Assembly (NCBI RefSeq): GCF_003467445.1
Contig: NZ_QSGS01000005.1
Location: forward strand, 1-64,000
Source: Exiguobacterium sp. AM39-5BH
Lineage (GTDB): Bacteria; Bacillota; Bacilli; Exiguobacteriales; Exiguobacteriaceae
Length of the DNA stretch: 64,000 bases
Reading direction: 5' to 3'
Part shown: piece by piece, positions 19,176-29,245 of the stretch
Layout: each line of letters opens with the position of its first letter
How positions within the stretch are numbered: the stretch's first letter is position 1
Position numbers and translations under genes: made by a program
The notes under the pieces: generated by a model
What the model saw: the letters and a program-made list of their open reading frames with translations, nothing else
Database searches by the model: none
Told to the model about the DNA's origin: nothing

Positions 19176-19823
19176 TTATAAGTACCGTTCATTCATCACT
19201 CGTCCTCGGACAGGCTTGGCAGGGGACCCGTAGGCGACGACGTGATTAGGGATGTTGTTGACGACCGTGGCCCCGGCCCCGATGACCGTATCGTGTCCGA
19301 TTTGAAGGCCATGGATGATTGTAGCGCTCATCCCGACAAAGGTACGGGTACCAATGTGAACATTCCCGCCAAGATGGGCGCCTGGCGCAATAGAAGCGAA
19401 CGGTTCGAGCACACAGTCGTGATCGACCGACGCCATCGTGTTGATGATGCTGTGCGGACCGATGACGGCGTTCGGGTTGATAACGCTACCGGCCATGACG
19501 GCCGTCCCGTCGCCGAGTGTCACGTTCTTGCTGATGATGGCGCTCGGGTGGATGGCGTTGATGAACACAAAGTCCGGCATCCGTGCCCGAATGTTCCGCT
19601 CCAGCAGCTCACGTTGCATATTATCGCCAATGCCAATGATACCTTTTTTGGCGACGACGTTGGAATGGACGAAACCAAGCACGGGGTACCCGGCGACGAA
19701 TTTCCCGATGAGCGCTGGGTTGTCGTCATAAATTCCTGCGATCCGGTAGAGCCCCATCAACTCAATAATGTCGATGATGACTTGTGCGTGACCGCCTGCA
19801 CCAAAAATCACAATCCATTCCAT
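19176..19823 (-). CDS. NeuD/PglD-like sugar O-acyltransferase
   Basis: 215 residues. An N-terminal PglD-type substrate domain (IVIFGAGGHAQVIIDI, residues 4-19) is followed by a left-handed beta-helix of hexapeptide repeats (VTLGDGTAVMAGSVINPNAV and onward) with a catalytic His in SVDHDC. Such enzymes acetylate nucleotide-linked amino sugars in the cytoplasm. It stands alone, convergent with the previous gene, upstream of the Wzx/Wzy cluster, so it may modify a sugar of that polymer (inference). AAAAGGGGTG precedes the ATG. Confidence 0.85.
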   Translation of the reverse strand: MEWIVIFGAGGHAQVIIDIIELMGLYRIAGIYDDNPALIGKFVAGYPVLGFVHSNVVAKKGIIGIGDNMQRELLERNIRARMPDFVFINAIHPSAIISKNVTLGDGTAVMAGSVINPNAVIGPHSIINTMASVDHDCVLEPFASIAPGAHLGGNVHIGTRTFVGMSATIIHGLQIGHDTVIGAGATVVNNIPNHVVAYGSPAKPVRGRVMNERYL

Positions 19824-20103
19824 GATTGGTCACCCCTTTTGCCGAAAGCTGTCGAAAATCTGGTTCTGTACGATAGTTATTTCCGATTCCCTACATTTGA
19901 AACAAAACAAAAAAGAAGTTGCGAGCATGATTTGATGTCAAAGCATATTCACGGTCCGAACATGTGATTTCCTATTAACGAATCTGTTCAAAAATCTGTA
20001 AACCTTCCAATTAAAATCCAAAAGCATTCTCCGCATTTCCGTTTTGTTGTTTTTCGGACGGGCTATTTTCCTAAGGTAATCTACTGATGGGAGGAGTGCT
20101 CAC

Positions 20104-20950
20104 ATGCCTTTGAAACTGATGTATATCACGAACCAGCCGGAAATTGCGCTGCTCGCTGAACAGAACGGGGTCGATTGGGTGTTCGTCGACTTAGAGTTGA
20201 ACGGGAAGGTGGAACGGCAAGGACATCTCGATACGGTTATTTCACGCCATGCGGTCCGCGACGTGAGCCGGTTGCGCGCGGTATTGAAGCATGCCGAGCT
20301 ACTCGTCCGTGTCAATCCGATTTTCCAAGGGTCGCGTTATGAGATCAATGAGGTCATCAATCGCGGGGCCGATGTCGTCATGTTGCCGTACTATAAGACG
20401 GTCGACGAGGTCGCAACGTTCATCGAGCTCGTCGACAAACATGCTCAAGTCTGTCTATTGTGTGAGACGAAAGAGGCCGTCGCCTGTATGCCGGACGTGC
20501 TCCAGCTACCGGGCATCGACTACATCCATATCGGGTTGAACGACCTGCACCTCAGTTACGGACAGAGTTTTTTTATTCGAACCGCTCGCTGATGGGACGG
20601 TCGAGGCGGTCACGCAACAACTCCAGGAGACAGACATCTCGTATGGATTCGGCGGCATCGCGAGGATTGGGGAAGGGCGGCTTCCGGCCGAGAAAGTGCT
20701 CGGGGAGCATGTCCGGCTCAGTTCGTCACTTGCGATTCTATCGCACAGCTTCTGCAATATCGGGGTGACCGGGACATTTGACGCCAGACAGGCACAAATG
20801 TTTCAAGAAGGGGTATGGAAAATTAGGGTGTACGAGCAACAGCTCGAACACGCGACTCCGGAGTGGTTGGAATCGAATCGGTTGAGCCTCGTCTCGACCG
20901 TCGATGCCATCGCGACGGAAATCCAGAACCGGAAAGGGATTTTGTCATGA
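20104..20950 (+). CDS. HpcH/HpaI-type aldolase family protein, frameshifted
   Basis: About 281 residues when repaired. TIM-barrel aldolase of the HpcH/HpaI/citrate-lyase-beta group, with VDWVFVDLE near the start, a metal-site region LLCETKEAV (Glu near residue 123) and GIDYIHIGLNDL. The frame breaks in a T7 run (20568-20574); removing one T restores QSFLFEPLADG and the rest to 20950. GGGAGGAG precedes the ATG. It is coupled by a 4-bp overlap to a 2-hydroxyacid dehydrogenase. A joint pathway, perhaps precursor supply for the adjacent polysaccharide, is plausible but not shown. Confidence 0.8.
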
Positions 20951-21852
20951 ATTTGCTGTCAACAGGAGTGCGGTTGACTCCTGAACAACTCGCAAAAATT
21001 GAACGACTCGGTTATACGGTGACGACGCTCCGCGAAGAAGCGGATGTCACAGACATCGACGTCTCAGAAGTCGAGGGCTTGATTTGTAACAACGTGTTCC
21101 AATATTGTCACGTCGACGATTTTAAACAGCTACGGTTCGTCCAAGCCATCAGTGCCGGAATTGACCGCCTGCCGTTCGACGAACTCCAGGAACGAGACAT
21201 CCGTCTCTATAACGCAGGTGACACATACGCCATACCGATGGCCGAATGGGTCGTTTGGCAACTGCTCGACTTTATGAAGCACGGGGCGTCGTTTCGAGAG
21301 AAGCAAGCGAACCGACATTGGGAGAAGGAGCGTCGGTTACGGGAATTGACCGGGAAGACCGTGGCTCTGCTTGGGCTTGGTCATGTCGGGGAGGCGATCG
21401 CAAAACGGCTCCGGGCATTCGATATGACCATCATCGGGGTCGGGCATCGTGAGAAACAAGTCCCATTCGTCGATCGTTACGTGTTGACGGATGCGTTGCA
21501 CGACGTCTTGGCGGAAAGTGACGTCATCGTCATCGCTTTGCCGCTCACCGACGACACGTACCATCTGATTGACGCCGAGGCAATCGCGGCCATGAAAGAA
21601 GATGCCGTCCTGTTGAACGTCGCGCGGGGCTCGATTATTGACGAGACGGCGCTCATCGCGGCGCTCGAGGAAGGCAAGTTCTTCGGGGTCGCCTTAGACG
21701 TGTTCGAAACCGAGCCGCTCCCGTCGGACCACGCGCTCTACAATTTCGAATGGGTGACGCTCACCCCGCACAATTCGTACGTGTCGGACCGGGTGAACGA
21801 GCGCTTGTTCGAAAATATCGTCCGGAATCTACGGCACGAACAACCTCACTGA
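20947..21852 (+). CDS. D-isomer-specific 2-hydroxyacid dehydrogenase
   Basis: 301-residue NAD(P)-dependent oxidoreductase. The Rossmann motif GLGHVGEAI lies near residue 142. The catalytic triad is visible as Arg in NVARGS, Glu in DVFETEPLP and His in LTPHNS. The start at 20947 (ATGA overlap with the aldolase, AAAGGG upstream) is preferred to the longer frame. It reduces 2-oxoacids or the reverse; the substrate is unknown. A terminator follows directly, so aldolase and dehydrogenase form a two-gene unit. Confidence 0.88.
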   Translation: MNLLSTGVRLTPEQLAKIERLGYTVTTLREEADVTDIDVSEVEGLICNNVFQYCHVDDFKQLRFVQAISAGIDRLPFDELQERDIRLYNAGDTYAIPMAEWVVWQLLDFMKHGASFREKQANRHWEKERRLRELTGKTVALLGLGHVGEAIAKRLRAFDMTIIGVGHREKQVPFVDRYVLTDALHDVLAESDVIVIALPLTDDTYHLIDAEAIAAMKEDAVLLNVARGSIIDETALIAALEEGKFFGVALDVFETEPLPSDHALYNFEWVTLTPHNSYVSDRVNERLFENIVRNLRHEQPH

Positions 21853-21858
21853 CATGCG

Positions 21859-21886
21859 AAGCTGACCAAACGGTCGGCTTTTTTCG
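21859..21886 (+). terminator. Rho-independent terminator
   Basis: AAGCTGACC and GGTCGGCTT stem with one G-U pair, followed by T6, 6 bp after the dehydrogenase stop. Confidence 0.85.
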
Positions 21887-22022
21887 TTTTTTATAATTCA
21901 CGAAAAGATTATCCACGACTCATTCCGTTTGTGAGTTACCAGAAAGGGCTTACGGGAACAACGAGGATAGACTCACAGCAATCACTCACATCATGAAACG
22001 ACAACTAGAAGGAGTGACCTAC

Positions 22023-23078
22023 ATGTCAAGTCTTACCCCGCTCGTCAGCCTCGTCGTCCCCGTCTACAATACGAGCCCTTACATTCGGCAGTGTCTCGGC
22101 AGTTTGACGCAACAAACGTACCCGCACGTCGAAATCATTTGCATCAATGATGGTAGCACCGACGACAGCCTTCACATCCTGATGGAATATATCCATGACC
22201 CGCGTGTCCAAGTGCTCGATCAGACGAATCGGGGCTGCGCATTCAGTCGCACCCGAGGGCTCGGCATGGCGACAGGGGAGTACATCATGTTCATCGATAG
22301 CGATGACTGGCTCGACCTTGACGCGATCCGCATCCTCGTCGAGCACGCCGAACGGGAGCGTGCCGACGCGGTCATGGGCACGTACGTTCGGGAGTACAAG
22401 GGCCGGTCGTTACCGAAGAAGATTTTTGAGACGGACTTTTTGTCGTTTAACGCGGACGAGACGAAACGCCACGTCCATCGCCGTTTGTTCGGACTGGTCG
22501 GCGAGGAGCTGGCTCATCCGGAAAACGTCGACGCGCTCAACTCGAACTGTTTCACGCTCTATCATCGCGACCTCGTCAAACACTTGACGTTCGGGGGCGC
22601 CCCTTACGGTACGTTCAGCGACCTCTATTTCCAAATCGAGGCGCTCGAGAACTGTCGCCGATTCGTCTATGTCGATTACCCGGTCTACCATTACCGGAAG
22701 ACGGACGCCGGCTCGATGTCGAGCGCGTACAAGCGTGACCTCGTGTCGTCACGGATGCAGTTTTTCCATATCTTGATGCGCTACATCGAGACGCATCATC
22801 TCGGCGAGGAGTACATGCGCGCCCTCTACAACCGGATCGCCCTTAGCATGATCGGCATCGGCTTGAACGAGCTGACGGCACCGAAATCGCTGTTCGCCCA
22901 GGCTGAGTCGTTGAAGCAGGTGCTACGTCAAGAGGAATATAAGCAAGCCTATTCACAGATGGAGTTACAGCATTTCGATGTGAAGTGGCGGACGTTCTTC
23001 CAGCTCTGTAAACATGAGCGAACCGTCCCTCTCGTCTTGATGTTACACGGCGTCGATTACCTTCGGAAACGTGTGTGA
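22023..23078 (+). CDS. Family 2 glycosyltransferase
   Basis: 351-residue GT-A fold enzyme. It has the nucleotide-sugar core VSLVVPVYNTSPYIRQCL, NDGSTDDS and the DXD-type metal site FIDSDDWLD (near residue 88). It adds a sugar to the lipid-linked repeat unit of the exopolysaccharide. Start 22023 follows AAGGAGTG; an upstream ATG ten codons earlier lacks a site. It opens a run of seven same-strand genes with short gaps, ending at 29200. Confidence 0.9.
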   Translation: MSSLTPLVSLVVPVYNTSPYIRQCLGSLTQQTYPHVEIICINDGSTDDSLHILMEYIHDPRVQVLDQTNRGCAFSRTRGLGMATGEYIMFIDSDDWLDLDAIRILVEHAERERADAVMGTYVREYKGRSLPKKIFETDFLSFNADETKRHVHRRLFGLVGEELAHPENVDALNSNCFTLYHRDLVKHLTFGGAPYGTFSDLYFQIEALENCRRFVYVDYPVYHYRKTDAGSMSSAYKRDLVSSRMQFFHILMRYIETHHLGEEYMRALYNRIALSMIGIGLNELTAPKSLFAQAESLKQVLRQEEYKQAYSQMELQHFDVKWRTFFQLCKHERTVPLVLMLHGVDYLRKRV

Positions 23079-23090
23079 GGAGGAGAAACG

Positions 23091-24245
23091 ATGAAACGAG
23101 TGCTCATGGTCGCCTCGGTCGTCTCCATGATCGAGAGCTTCAACCGCGACAATATCCGCATGCTCCAAGAGATGAATTATCAAGTCGACGTCGCCACGAA
23201 CTTCGAATGGGGTAGCATGTATTCGCCTGAGAAAATCGCCCGCATCAAACAGGACTTGGAGGCGAATGATGTCACGCTGTACCAAATCGATTTCGAGCGT
23301 GACATCAAGAAGATGAACGGCCACGTCCGCGCCTATCAACAGTTGAAGGCTGTCATGACGGCGAACCGCTATCACTTCATCCACTGTCACTCGCCAATCG
23401 GCGGGGTCGTCGGCCGGCTCGTCGCTCGTCAGACGCACACGCCGTGCATGTATACGGCGCACGGCTTCCATTTTTTCAAAGGTAGCCCATCGCTCAACTG
23501 GATGCTGTACTACCCGGTCGAACGGACGCTCGCCCGTCTGACCGACACGATCGTCACCATCAACGAGGAGGACTTCTCGCGGGCACAGACGTTCAAGACG
23601 TCGCACACGTTCCGCATCCCCGGAATCGGTGTCGACACGAGGAGAATCGAGGCGGTTACAATCGACCGACCACTGAAACGTCGCAGCCTCGGCATCGACA
23701 GCGATACCGACTTCGTCTTGTTGTCGGTCGGCGAGTTGAACGAGAACAAGAACCACGAGACGATTATCCGCGCCATTGCCTCGCTGCATGAACCGACGCT
23801 ACGTTATTTGATTGCCGGGACGGGTGACAACAAGGACCACCTTGAACGGCTCATCCGGGAGCTCGGGCTCGAGCGGCAAGTGACTCTGCTCGGCTTTCGG
23901 GACGACGTCATCGAAGTGATGAAGGCGTCGGACTGCTTCGTCTTCCCATCGAAACGGGAAGGGCTCGGCATGGCCGCGCTCGAGGCGATGGCCGCCGGGC
24001 TACCGCTCATCACGTCGAACGTGCATGGCATCAACGACTATTCGATTGACGGGGTGACCGGCTACAAATGTTCGCCGGAAGACGTGGCCGGATTCGCCCG
24101 AGCCATCCGGACGATGCAGCTCGATTTCGATTTGTCCCACCAGATGGGGCTTTATAACAGTGAGTCGGTTAAGGCGTTCGACGTCGACCGCTCGAAGACG
24201 GAGATGCGACGCATCTACGAGAGTTTTGATCGACCGATTGCCTGA
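23091..24245 (+). CDS. Family 4 glycosyltransferase
   Basis: 384-residue GT-B retaining glycosyltransferase. An N-terminal acceptor domain (HSPIGGVVGRLVARQ, TAHGFHFF) is followed by a donor domain with VGELNENKNHE and the E-x7-E element in REGLGMAALEAM (near residue 291). It resembles EpsD/CapM-type enzymes of Gram-positive exopolysaccharide loci. GGAGGAG precedes the ATG, 12 bp after the GT2 stop. Confidence 0.92.
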   Translation: MKRVLMVASVVSMIESFNRDNIRMLQEMNYQVDVATNFEWGSMYSPEKIARIKQDLEANDVTLYQIDFERDIKKMNGHVRAYQQLKAVMTANRYHFIHCHSPIGGVVGRLVARQTHTPCMYTAHGFHFFKGSPSLNWMLYYPVERTLARLTDTIVTINEEDFSRAQTFKTSHTFRIPGIGVDTRRIEAVTIDRPLKRRSLGIDSDTDFVLLSVGELNENKNHETIIRAIASLHEPTLRYLIAGTGDNKDHLERLIRELGLERQVTLLGFRDDVIEVMKASDCFVFPSKREGLGMAALEAMAAGLPLITSNVHGINDYSIDGVTGYKCSPEDVAGFARAIRTMQLDFDLSHQMGLYNSESVKAFDVDRSKTEMRRIYESFDRPIA

Positions 24246-24262
24246 AGAGAGGAGGGAGACGC

Positions 24263-25453
24263 ATGAAACTCGATACCGAGGTCGGCGTCGTCAAGTATTT
24301 GGTGCTGTTCTATTATCTGCTCGCAACGACCGTCTTCTACGCGCTCGCGATTTACGCGACCGGGAACGGGGTGTCGTATCACTTGTTCGGGGAAGGGGAT
24401 GACGGCGTCTTCTACTGGGAACAGGCGATGAACGTCTTTTACGACTTGTCGTGGATCCGGACGTCGATTTATCCATGGATTATCGGCAAGCTGATGCAAG
24501 TGATCGGCACCGAGAGTGTGTTCGCCATCCGGCTGTTCAACTTCGTCGGGATGGCGTTCCTCATCCATTTCGCCTTGAAACTCGTCGCCGTCCAGCTCGC
24601 GACGACGGAAATCGGGGGGAAACAGGAACGGATCCGCCACTACGCCTATCTGTATGCCCTGTTTTGTTTCATCGCCTATATCAGCCTGTTCATCAACATC
24701 ACGACATCGATTTACCGGGACGTCTGGATTTACATGCTCTATATCGCGGCGACGTATCTCGCCATCCGTTGGTTGTTCGAGAAGAACTGGACATATTTCC
24801 TGCTGTTGATTCCGACCGTCTGGTTACTCGGTGAGTTTCGGACATACGCGCTCTTGTCGTTCGTCATGGCCACCGTCTTTTGGCTGACGCTACAAGCGAT
24901 ACGCAAAGTCGCCGGACCGTTCGTCATCCTGACGTTCGCGCTCGTCATCTTCGGCATCATCTACACGTTCTTCATGGACGTTCAAGTCCCGATCGTCGAC
25001 AAGACGCTCCGCTCGGCGTTGCAGTATCGCTCCGACGGCATCGGTTTCCTCGCCGGGGGCAGTCAGATGGGCATCCGGCTTGACGCGTCCAACTACTTCG
25101 GCTTCCTATTCAATTACGTGCACAGTTATCTCGGCAACCTCGTCGGCCCGCTACCGTGGGACGTGCGAGGCCTCACCATCCTGCTCGTCTTCTTCATCGA
25201 GGCGTTGCCGATGACGCTCATCCTGTTGTTTCTCTGGTCACGCCGCGCCTACGTCACGAAAGTGCAACAGTTCATCTTGATGCAGGCGTTCGTCTGGAAC
25301 GGCTTGATCGCCATCACGAACGATAATATCGGGACCGCCTTGCGGCTCCGAGCCATCGCCTATCTGTTGATTCTACTCGTCTTTGTCGTCGCTTATAGTC
25401 GGCATCGGGCCGAGCATGTGAAACAGACCGTCCCACCTGTCGTCACGACGTAG
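24263..25453 (+). CDS. Polytopic membrane protein, likely polysaccharide polymerase (Wzy-like)
   Basis: 396 residues with about ten membrane helices and one larger extracytoplasmic loop around residues 245-290. No strict family motif was recognised. Wzy polymerases diverge widely and are usually called from topology and position, as here between glycosyltransferase and Wzz genes. An ArnT/GT39-like function is an alternative. GGAGGGAGACGC precedes the ATG. Confidence 0.6.
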   Translation: MKLDTEVGVVKYLVLFYYLLATTVFYALAIYATGNGVSYHLFGEGDDGVFYWEQAMNVFYDLSWIRTSIYPWIIGKLMQVIGTESVFAIRLFNFVGMAFLIHFALKLVAVQLATTEIGGKQERIRHYAYLYALFCFIAYISLFINITTSIYRDVWIYMLYIAATYLAIRWLFEKNWTYFLLLIPTVWLLGEFRTYALLSFVMATVFWLTLQAIRKVAGPFVILTFALVIFGIIYTFFMDVQVPIVDKTLRSALQYRSDGIGFLAGGSQMGIRLDASNYFGFLFNYVHSYLGNLVGPLPWDVRGLTILLVFFIEALPMTLILLFLWSRRAYVTKVQQFILMQAFVWNGLIAITNDNIGTALRLRAIAYLLILLVFVVAYSRHRAEHVKQTVPPVVTT

Positions 25454-25583
25454 ATAAATCTTTCAAAAAAATGATAGGCATCTCTTTCCCGTTTGCATTT
25501 GACGGGTAGGAGGACAGGGAAATGGGCATTATCCAACAACGCATACAACTTTGAGTCGCACCAATGAAGGAGGTCAGGTTGCC

Positions 25584-26345
25584 GTGAAAGACATCAACGC
25601 ATCGATTCGTGATATTTGGTTCATCCTGAAAACGAAGAAGTGGGTCATCCTCTTCACCATGGTCCTCGTCGGGGGCATCGCCTACTCGCTCAGCCGCTAT
25701 GTCATCCCACCGACGTACGAGGCGTCGACCCAAATTCTCGTCGTGCCGAAACAGACGGGGACGGAGACGCTCGACAGCACGCAGATCCAGTCGTCACAAG
25801 GTCTCGTCAACACGTATCGAATCATCATGAAGAGTCCGATTATCTTGAACGAGGTGCGCGAAAATATCGCCAGCGCCCCGGAGAAACTCGAAGACCAAAT
25901 CGTCATTGAGAGCGAAGAGAATTCACAAGTCATCACGATTCGGGCGACGGCCGATTCGGCAGCCCTCGCATCGTCAATCGCCAATGAGCTCGGACGCGTC
26001 TTCTCGAACGAGGTACCGAAACTGATGAACATCGACAACACGCAAATCTTGTCGCCGGCGTTCATCCCAGCTGAACCGGTCGAACCGAATATCCCACGAA
26101 ATACGGCGCTCGGCGTTCTTGTCGGCTTCATCTTGAGCAGCGGTATCGTGCTCATGCGCTACTTGTTCAATAAACAAATTCGCTCCGAGGCCGAGGCCGA
26201 AGCCATCCTCGGCATCCCGGTCATCGCGTCGATTCCGTTGTTTGATCGTCAAATCGCGAAGCCAGAGAAACGGAAGCCGCAGGAACCAAAAGTCGTAAAG
26301 GAGGGTGAACCGTATGTTCCGAAAACGCAACGAAAACTATCATAA
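25584..26345 (+). CDS. Chain-length determinant / BY-kinase modulator (Wzz-CapA-like)
   Basis: 253 residues with the two-helix Wzz topology: a membrane helix near residues 19-40, an extracytoplasmic domain (TQILVVPKQTGTET, GLVNTYRIIMKSP), the proline-rich motif AEPVEPNIPRN and a second helix (about 175-195). A cytoplasmic tail activates the tyrosine kinase encoded next. A GTG at 25584 after GGAGGTCAGG is preferred to a TTG 33 bp upstream without a site. The gene overlaps the kinase gene by 32 bp. Confidence 0.85.
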   Translation: MKDINASIRDIWFILKTKKWVILFTMVLVGGIAYSLSRYVIPPTYEASTQILVVPKQTGTETLDSTQIQSSQGLVNTYRIIMKSPIILNEVRENIASAPEKLEDQIVIESEENSQVITIRATADSAALASSIANELGRVFSNEVPKLMNIDNTQILSPAFIPAEPVEPNIPRNTALGVLVGFILSSGIVLMRYLFNKQIRSEAEAEAILGIPVIASIPLFDRQIAKPEKRKPQEPKVVKEGEPYVPKTQRKLS

Positions 26346-27015
26346 CCGGATGACGAAAAACTTGATTACGATTTACGAGCCGAAGTCACCGATTTCGGAG
26401 CAATACCGGACGCTCCGGACGAATCTCGAGTTCACGTCGCTCGGCTCGAAGTTGCAGACGCTCCTGATCACTTCGACGTCGATGGAGGAAGGCAAGTCGA
26501 CGACCGCGAGCAACTTGGCCGTCGTCTACTCGCAGCTCGGCAAGCGCGTCCTGATCATCGACTGTGACATGCGGCGCCCGACAATCCATCAAATCTTCCA
26601 TATCGACTCACGCATCGGACTGTCGAATGTGCTCGCCAAGCGCTCGACGGCCGAGTCGGCCATCCAGCCGACCCAGCTCGACAACTTGTACGTCATGGTC
26701 GCCGGCGTCGTCCCGCCGAATCCGTCCGAGTTGCTCGCGGCCCCGGCGTTCCGGGAGATGCTCGATCACTTGAAGGACGACTTTGATATCATCCTGCTCG
26801 ACGCACCGCCGATCATACAAGTGGCCGACAGCCGAATCATTGCTCAGGAAGTCGACGGGGCCGTCCTCGTCCTCAGCTGCGAATCGGCCGACCGGGACGA
26901 GGTCGTCAAAGCACGCGACCAACTGCTCATGACCGGGGCGAAGATTCTCGGCATCGTTTTGAATCGCCGCGAGTCGCGTCAAGGCAAGGATGCCTATTAC
27001 TATACGTATCAATGA
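26314..27015 (+). CDS. Bacterial tyrosine kinase (BY-kinase, CpsD/EpsB-like)
   Basis: 233 residues, cytoplasmic. It has Walker A MEEGKSTTASNLA (near residue 50), Walker A' LIIDCDMRRP and Walker B IILLDAPP. A C-terminal tyrosine cluster YYYTYQ is the autophosphorylation site. The P-loop lacks the usual PGEGKS glycine before the lysine segment (EEGKS), while the key Lys-Ser is kept. With the Wzz-like partner it controls polymer length and export. Start 26314 follows GGAGGG inside the end of the previous gene. Confidence 0.9.
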   Translation: MFRKRNENYHNRMTKNLITIYEPKSPISEQYRTLRTNLEFTSLGSKLQTLLITSTSMEEGKSTTASNLAVVYSQLGKRVLIIDCDMRRPTIHQIFHIDSRIGLSNVLAKRSTAESAIQPTQLDNLYVMVAGVVPPNPSELLAAPAFREMLDHLKDDFDIILLDAPPIIQVADSRIIAQEVDGAVLVLSCESADRDEVVKARDQLLMTGAKILGIVLNRRESRQGKDAYYYTYQ

Positions 27016-27027
27016 GGAGGCACTCCC

Positions 27028-28580
27028 ATGGCGACCAAATATGCCATCGAACCTGAACAGACAAGTTCGAATCAAATCAAATACGGCGCCTTGGTCTCGT
27101 ACGGATCGATCGGATTCAACATCATCTCAGGGCTTCTCTACACACCGTGGATGATCAGCAAAATCGGACAAGGGGACTATGGGTTATACGTCCTGTCGTT
27201 CTCGATTATCGCCATCTTCGCGTTCAACCTCGGGCTCGATGTCGTCGTCGCCCGCTTCCTCAGCAACTATCGGACGCACGGTGACCGGGCCGGGGAGATT
27301 CGCTTTCTCGGCATCGCCTATAAGCTGTTCTTCTTCCTGACGCTCCTCCTGACCGTCGTCCTCGTCATCCTCTATTTCCTGCTCGACGTTGTATACGGCA
27401 ACTTGAGTGCGGGCGACATGGAAAAGTTGAAAGTCATGTATCCGATCGTCGGATTCTACATTTTGATCACGTTGCTCGCCAAACCGATTGACGCCGTCTT
27501 TATCGTCAACGAGCGCTTCATCCAGCTAAACACATTGCTCTTCCTTGAGAAAATTCTTATCGTCAGCTTCACGATTGGAGCGCTCGTTATGGGGTACGGT
27601 GTCTATGCCCTCGTCATCATCAACGCGGCGATGATTTTGCTGATCAACTTGTGTAAACTGCTGTACGTCTGGAAAGGAACGGATACGGAAATCGACTTCA
27701 CCGCATCCGGGAAAGGGATGTATCGAGAGATTTTCGTCTTCGCCTCGTGGCAGACGACGGTGTCGGCGACGCAGAATTTTTTGATGCACATCATGCCGAC
27801 CGTGCTCGTGATCTTCGCGAGCGGGGTCGCCGTCGCCATCTTCTCGATCGGGATGGTCATCGAAGGGTACGTCCTGTTGATTGCGACGGCCGTCAACTCG
27901 CTGTTCTTGCCGAAAGTGACCCGGCTCAACCACTCAGGCGGCTTGAAGGACATCGAGAACTTGATGATTCGGGTCGGACGCATCCAGCTGTACGTCATCG
28001 GACTCATCACGATGGTATTCATCGCGATGGGTGCGGAGTTCATCCACTTTTGGGTCGGGGATGACTTCAAAGAGTCGTACGTCGTCGCGGCCTTGTTGAT
28101 CGCGATGGGAATCATTACGCTGCCGCAAGAGATTGCCAACATCCATCTCGTCGCGACGAACCAGGTCCGTTACCGGGCGTACGGGATGGTGCTGTCGGCG
28201 GTGATCGCCTTGATTGTCTCGGCGTTCCTGAGCGGTCCGTTCGGGGCGACGGGGGCGGCGCTGTCGGTCATGATCGGCTATTTGAGCGGCAACGCGCTGT
28301 TCATGAACATCGTCTATGCGAGAGTGTTGAAGCTCGACGTGTTCCGATTTTTCCGAGAGTGTCACTTGAAGCTCGCCCCGGGCTCTTGTTCGTCCTCGGA
28401 CTCGGCTTCATCGTCCAATATTGGTTTCCAGCTGACACGTTGCTCGGCTTCGTCTTCAAAGGAACGGGACTCGTGCTCGCCTACGCCATCTTCATGTGGG
28501 TGTTCACGGTCGATGCGTTCGAGAAAGGCTTGGTCCGATCGATGATTCCAAGCAAACGATTCGGGAAGGGGGAAGTGTGA
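27028..28580 (+). CDS. Polysaccharide flippase Wzx, frameshifted near its end
   Basis: About 517 residues when repaired, with 12-14 membrane helices of the MATE/MOP oligosaccharide flippase type (PWMISKIGQGDYGLYVLSFS near the start). It moves undecaprenyl-linked repeat units across the membrane. The frame breaks at 28380-28382 (GGG; one G missing). Adding it gives LAPGLLFVLGLGFIVQYWF and the C-terminal helices ending at 28580. As read, the protein would end in a Ser-rich out-of-frame tail at 28545. GAGGAGG precedes the ATG. Confidence 0.88.
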
Positions 28581-29200
28581 TGGGAGTGTATGAGACGTAC
28601 GTCAAACGGCCACAAGATGTGGTGCTCGCGTCGGCAGCGCTCGTCGTATTGAGTCCCGTTCTTGTGACGATCGCGGGTCTCATCAAATGGAAGCTCGGGG
28701 GACCGGTACTCTTCAAACAGAAACGTCCCGGGAAGGACGGCGTCATCTTCGAGATGGTAAAGTTTCGGACGATGACCGACGAGCGGGATGAGCACGGCGA
28801 GTTGTTGCCGGACGAGGTGCGCTTGACCCCGTTCGGACAGACGCTCCGGTCGCTCAGTTTAGATGAGTTGCCGAGTCTGCTCAATATCGTCAAAGGCGAC
28901 ATCGCCATCGTCGGCCCGCGCCCGTTGCTCGTCGAGTATTTACCGCGCTATAACGACGAGCAGCGCCGACGTCACGACGTCCGGCCTGGACTGACAGGCC
29001 TCGCCCAAGTGAACGGACGGAACCGGCTGTCATGGCCGGATCGCTTCGCGCTCGATGTGAAGTACGTCGACAACGTCACGTTTCTCAATGATTGGAAGAT
29101 CATTTTGCAGACGGTTGGGAAAGTCGTGAAGAAGGACGGTATCTCGTCGGATACGGCGGCGACGATGGAAGCGTTTACGGGGAGTGAAGGCAGGACATGA
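28580..29200 (+). CDS. Undecaprenyl-phosphate sugar-1-phosphate transferase (priming)
   Basis: 206 residues, the catalytic domain of the WcaJ/EpsL/PglC group. It has one N-terminal membrane segment, GGPVLFKQKRPGKDG, FEMVKFRTM, SLDELPSLLNIVKGDIAIVGPRP and RPGLTGLAQVNGR. It loads the first sugar phosphate on undecaprenyl phosphate. The ATG overlaps the flippase stop (TGATG) with GGGGGAAG upstream. The four-helix N-terminal part of long WcaJ proteins is absent, as in EpsL types. A terminator ends the cluster. Confidence 0.93.
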   Translation: MGVYETYVKRPQDVVLASAALVVLSPVLVTIAGLIKWKLGGPVLFKQKRPGKDGVIFEMVKFRTMTDERDEHGELLPDEVRLTPFGQTLRSLSLDELPSLLNIVKGDIAIVGPRPLLVEYLPRYNDEQRRRHDVRPGLTGLAQVNGRNRLSWPDRFALDVKYVDNVTFLNDWKIILQTVGKVVKKDGISSDTAATMEAFTGSEGRT

Positions 29201-29215
29201 ATCCAAATAGTCTAG

Positions 29216-29245
29216 AAACGAGCGGGGCATCATGCCGCTCGTTTT
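29216..29245. terminator. Bidirectional terminator closing the exopolysaccharide cluster
   Basis: AAACGAGCGG and CCGCTCGTTT form a perfect 10-bp stem with a T run on one side and an A run on the other, between convergent genes. Confidence 0.88.

Noticed and set aside
23043..23789. Long minus-strand open frame (248 codons) opposite the GT4 gene
   Set aside because: It lies wholly antisense to a well-supported glycosyltransferase, has no family motifs and reflects the third-position G/C bias of the real gene. Similar antisense frames across the window were treated the same way.
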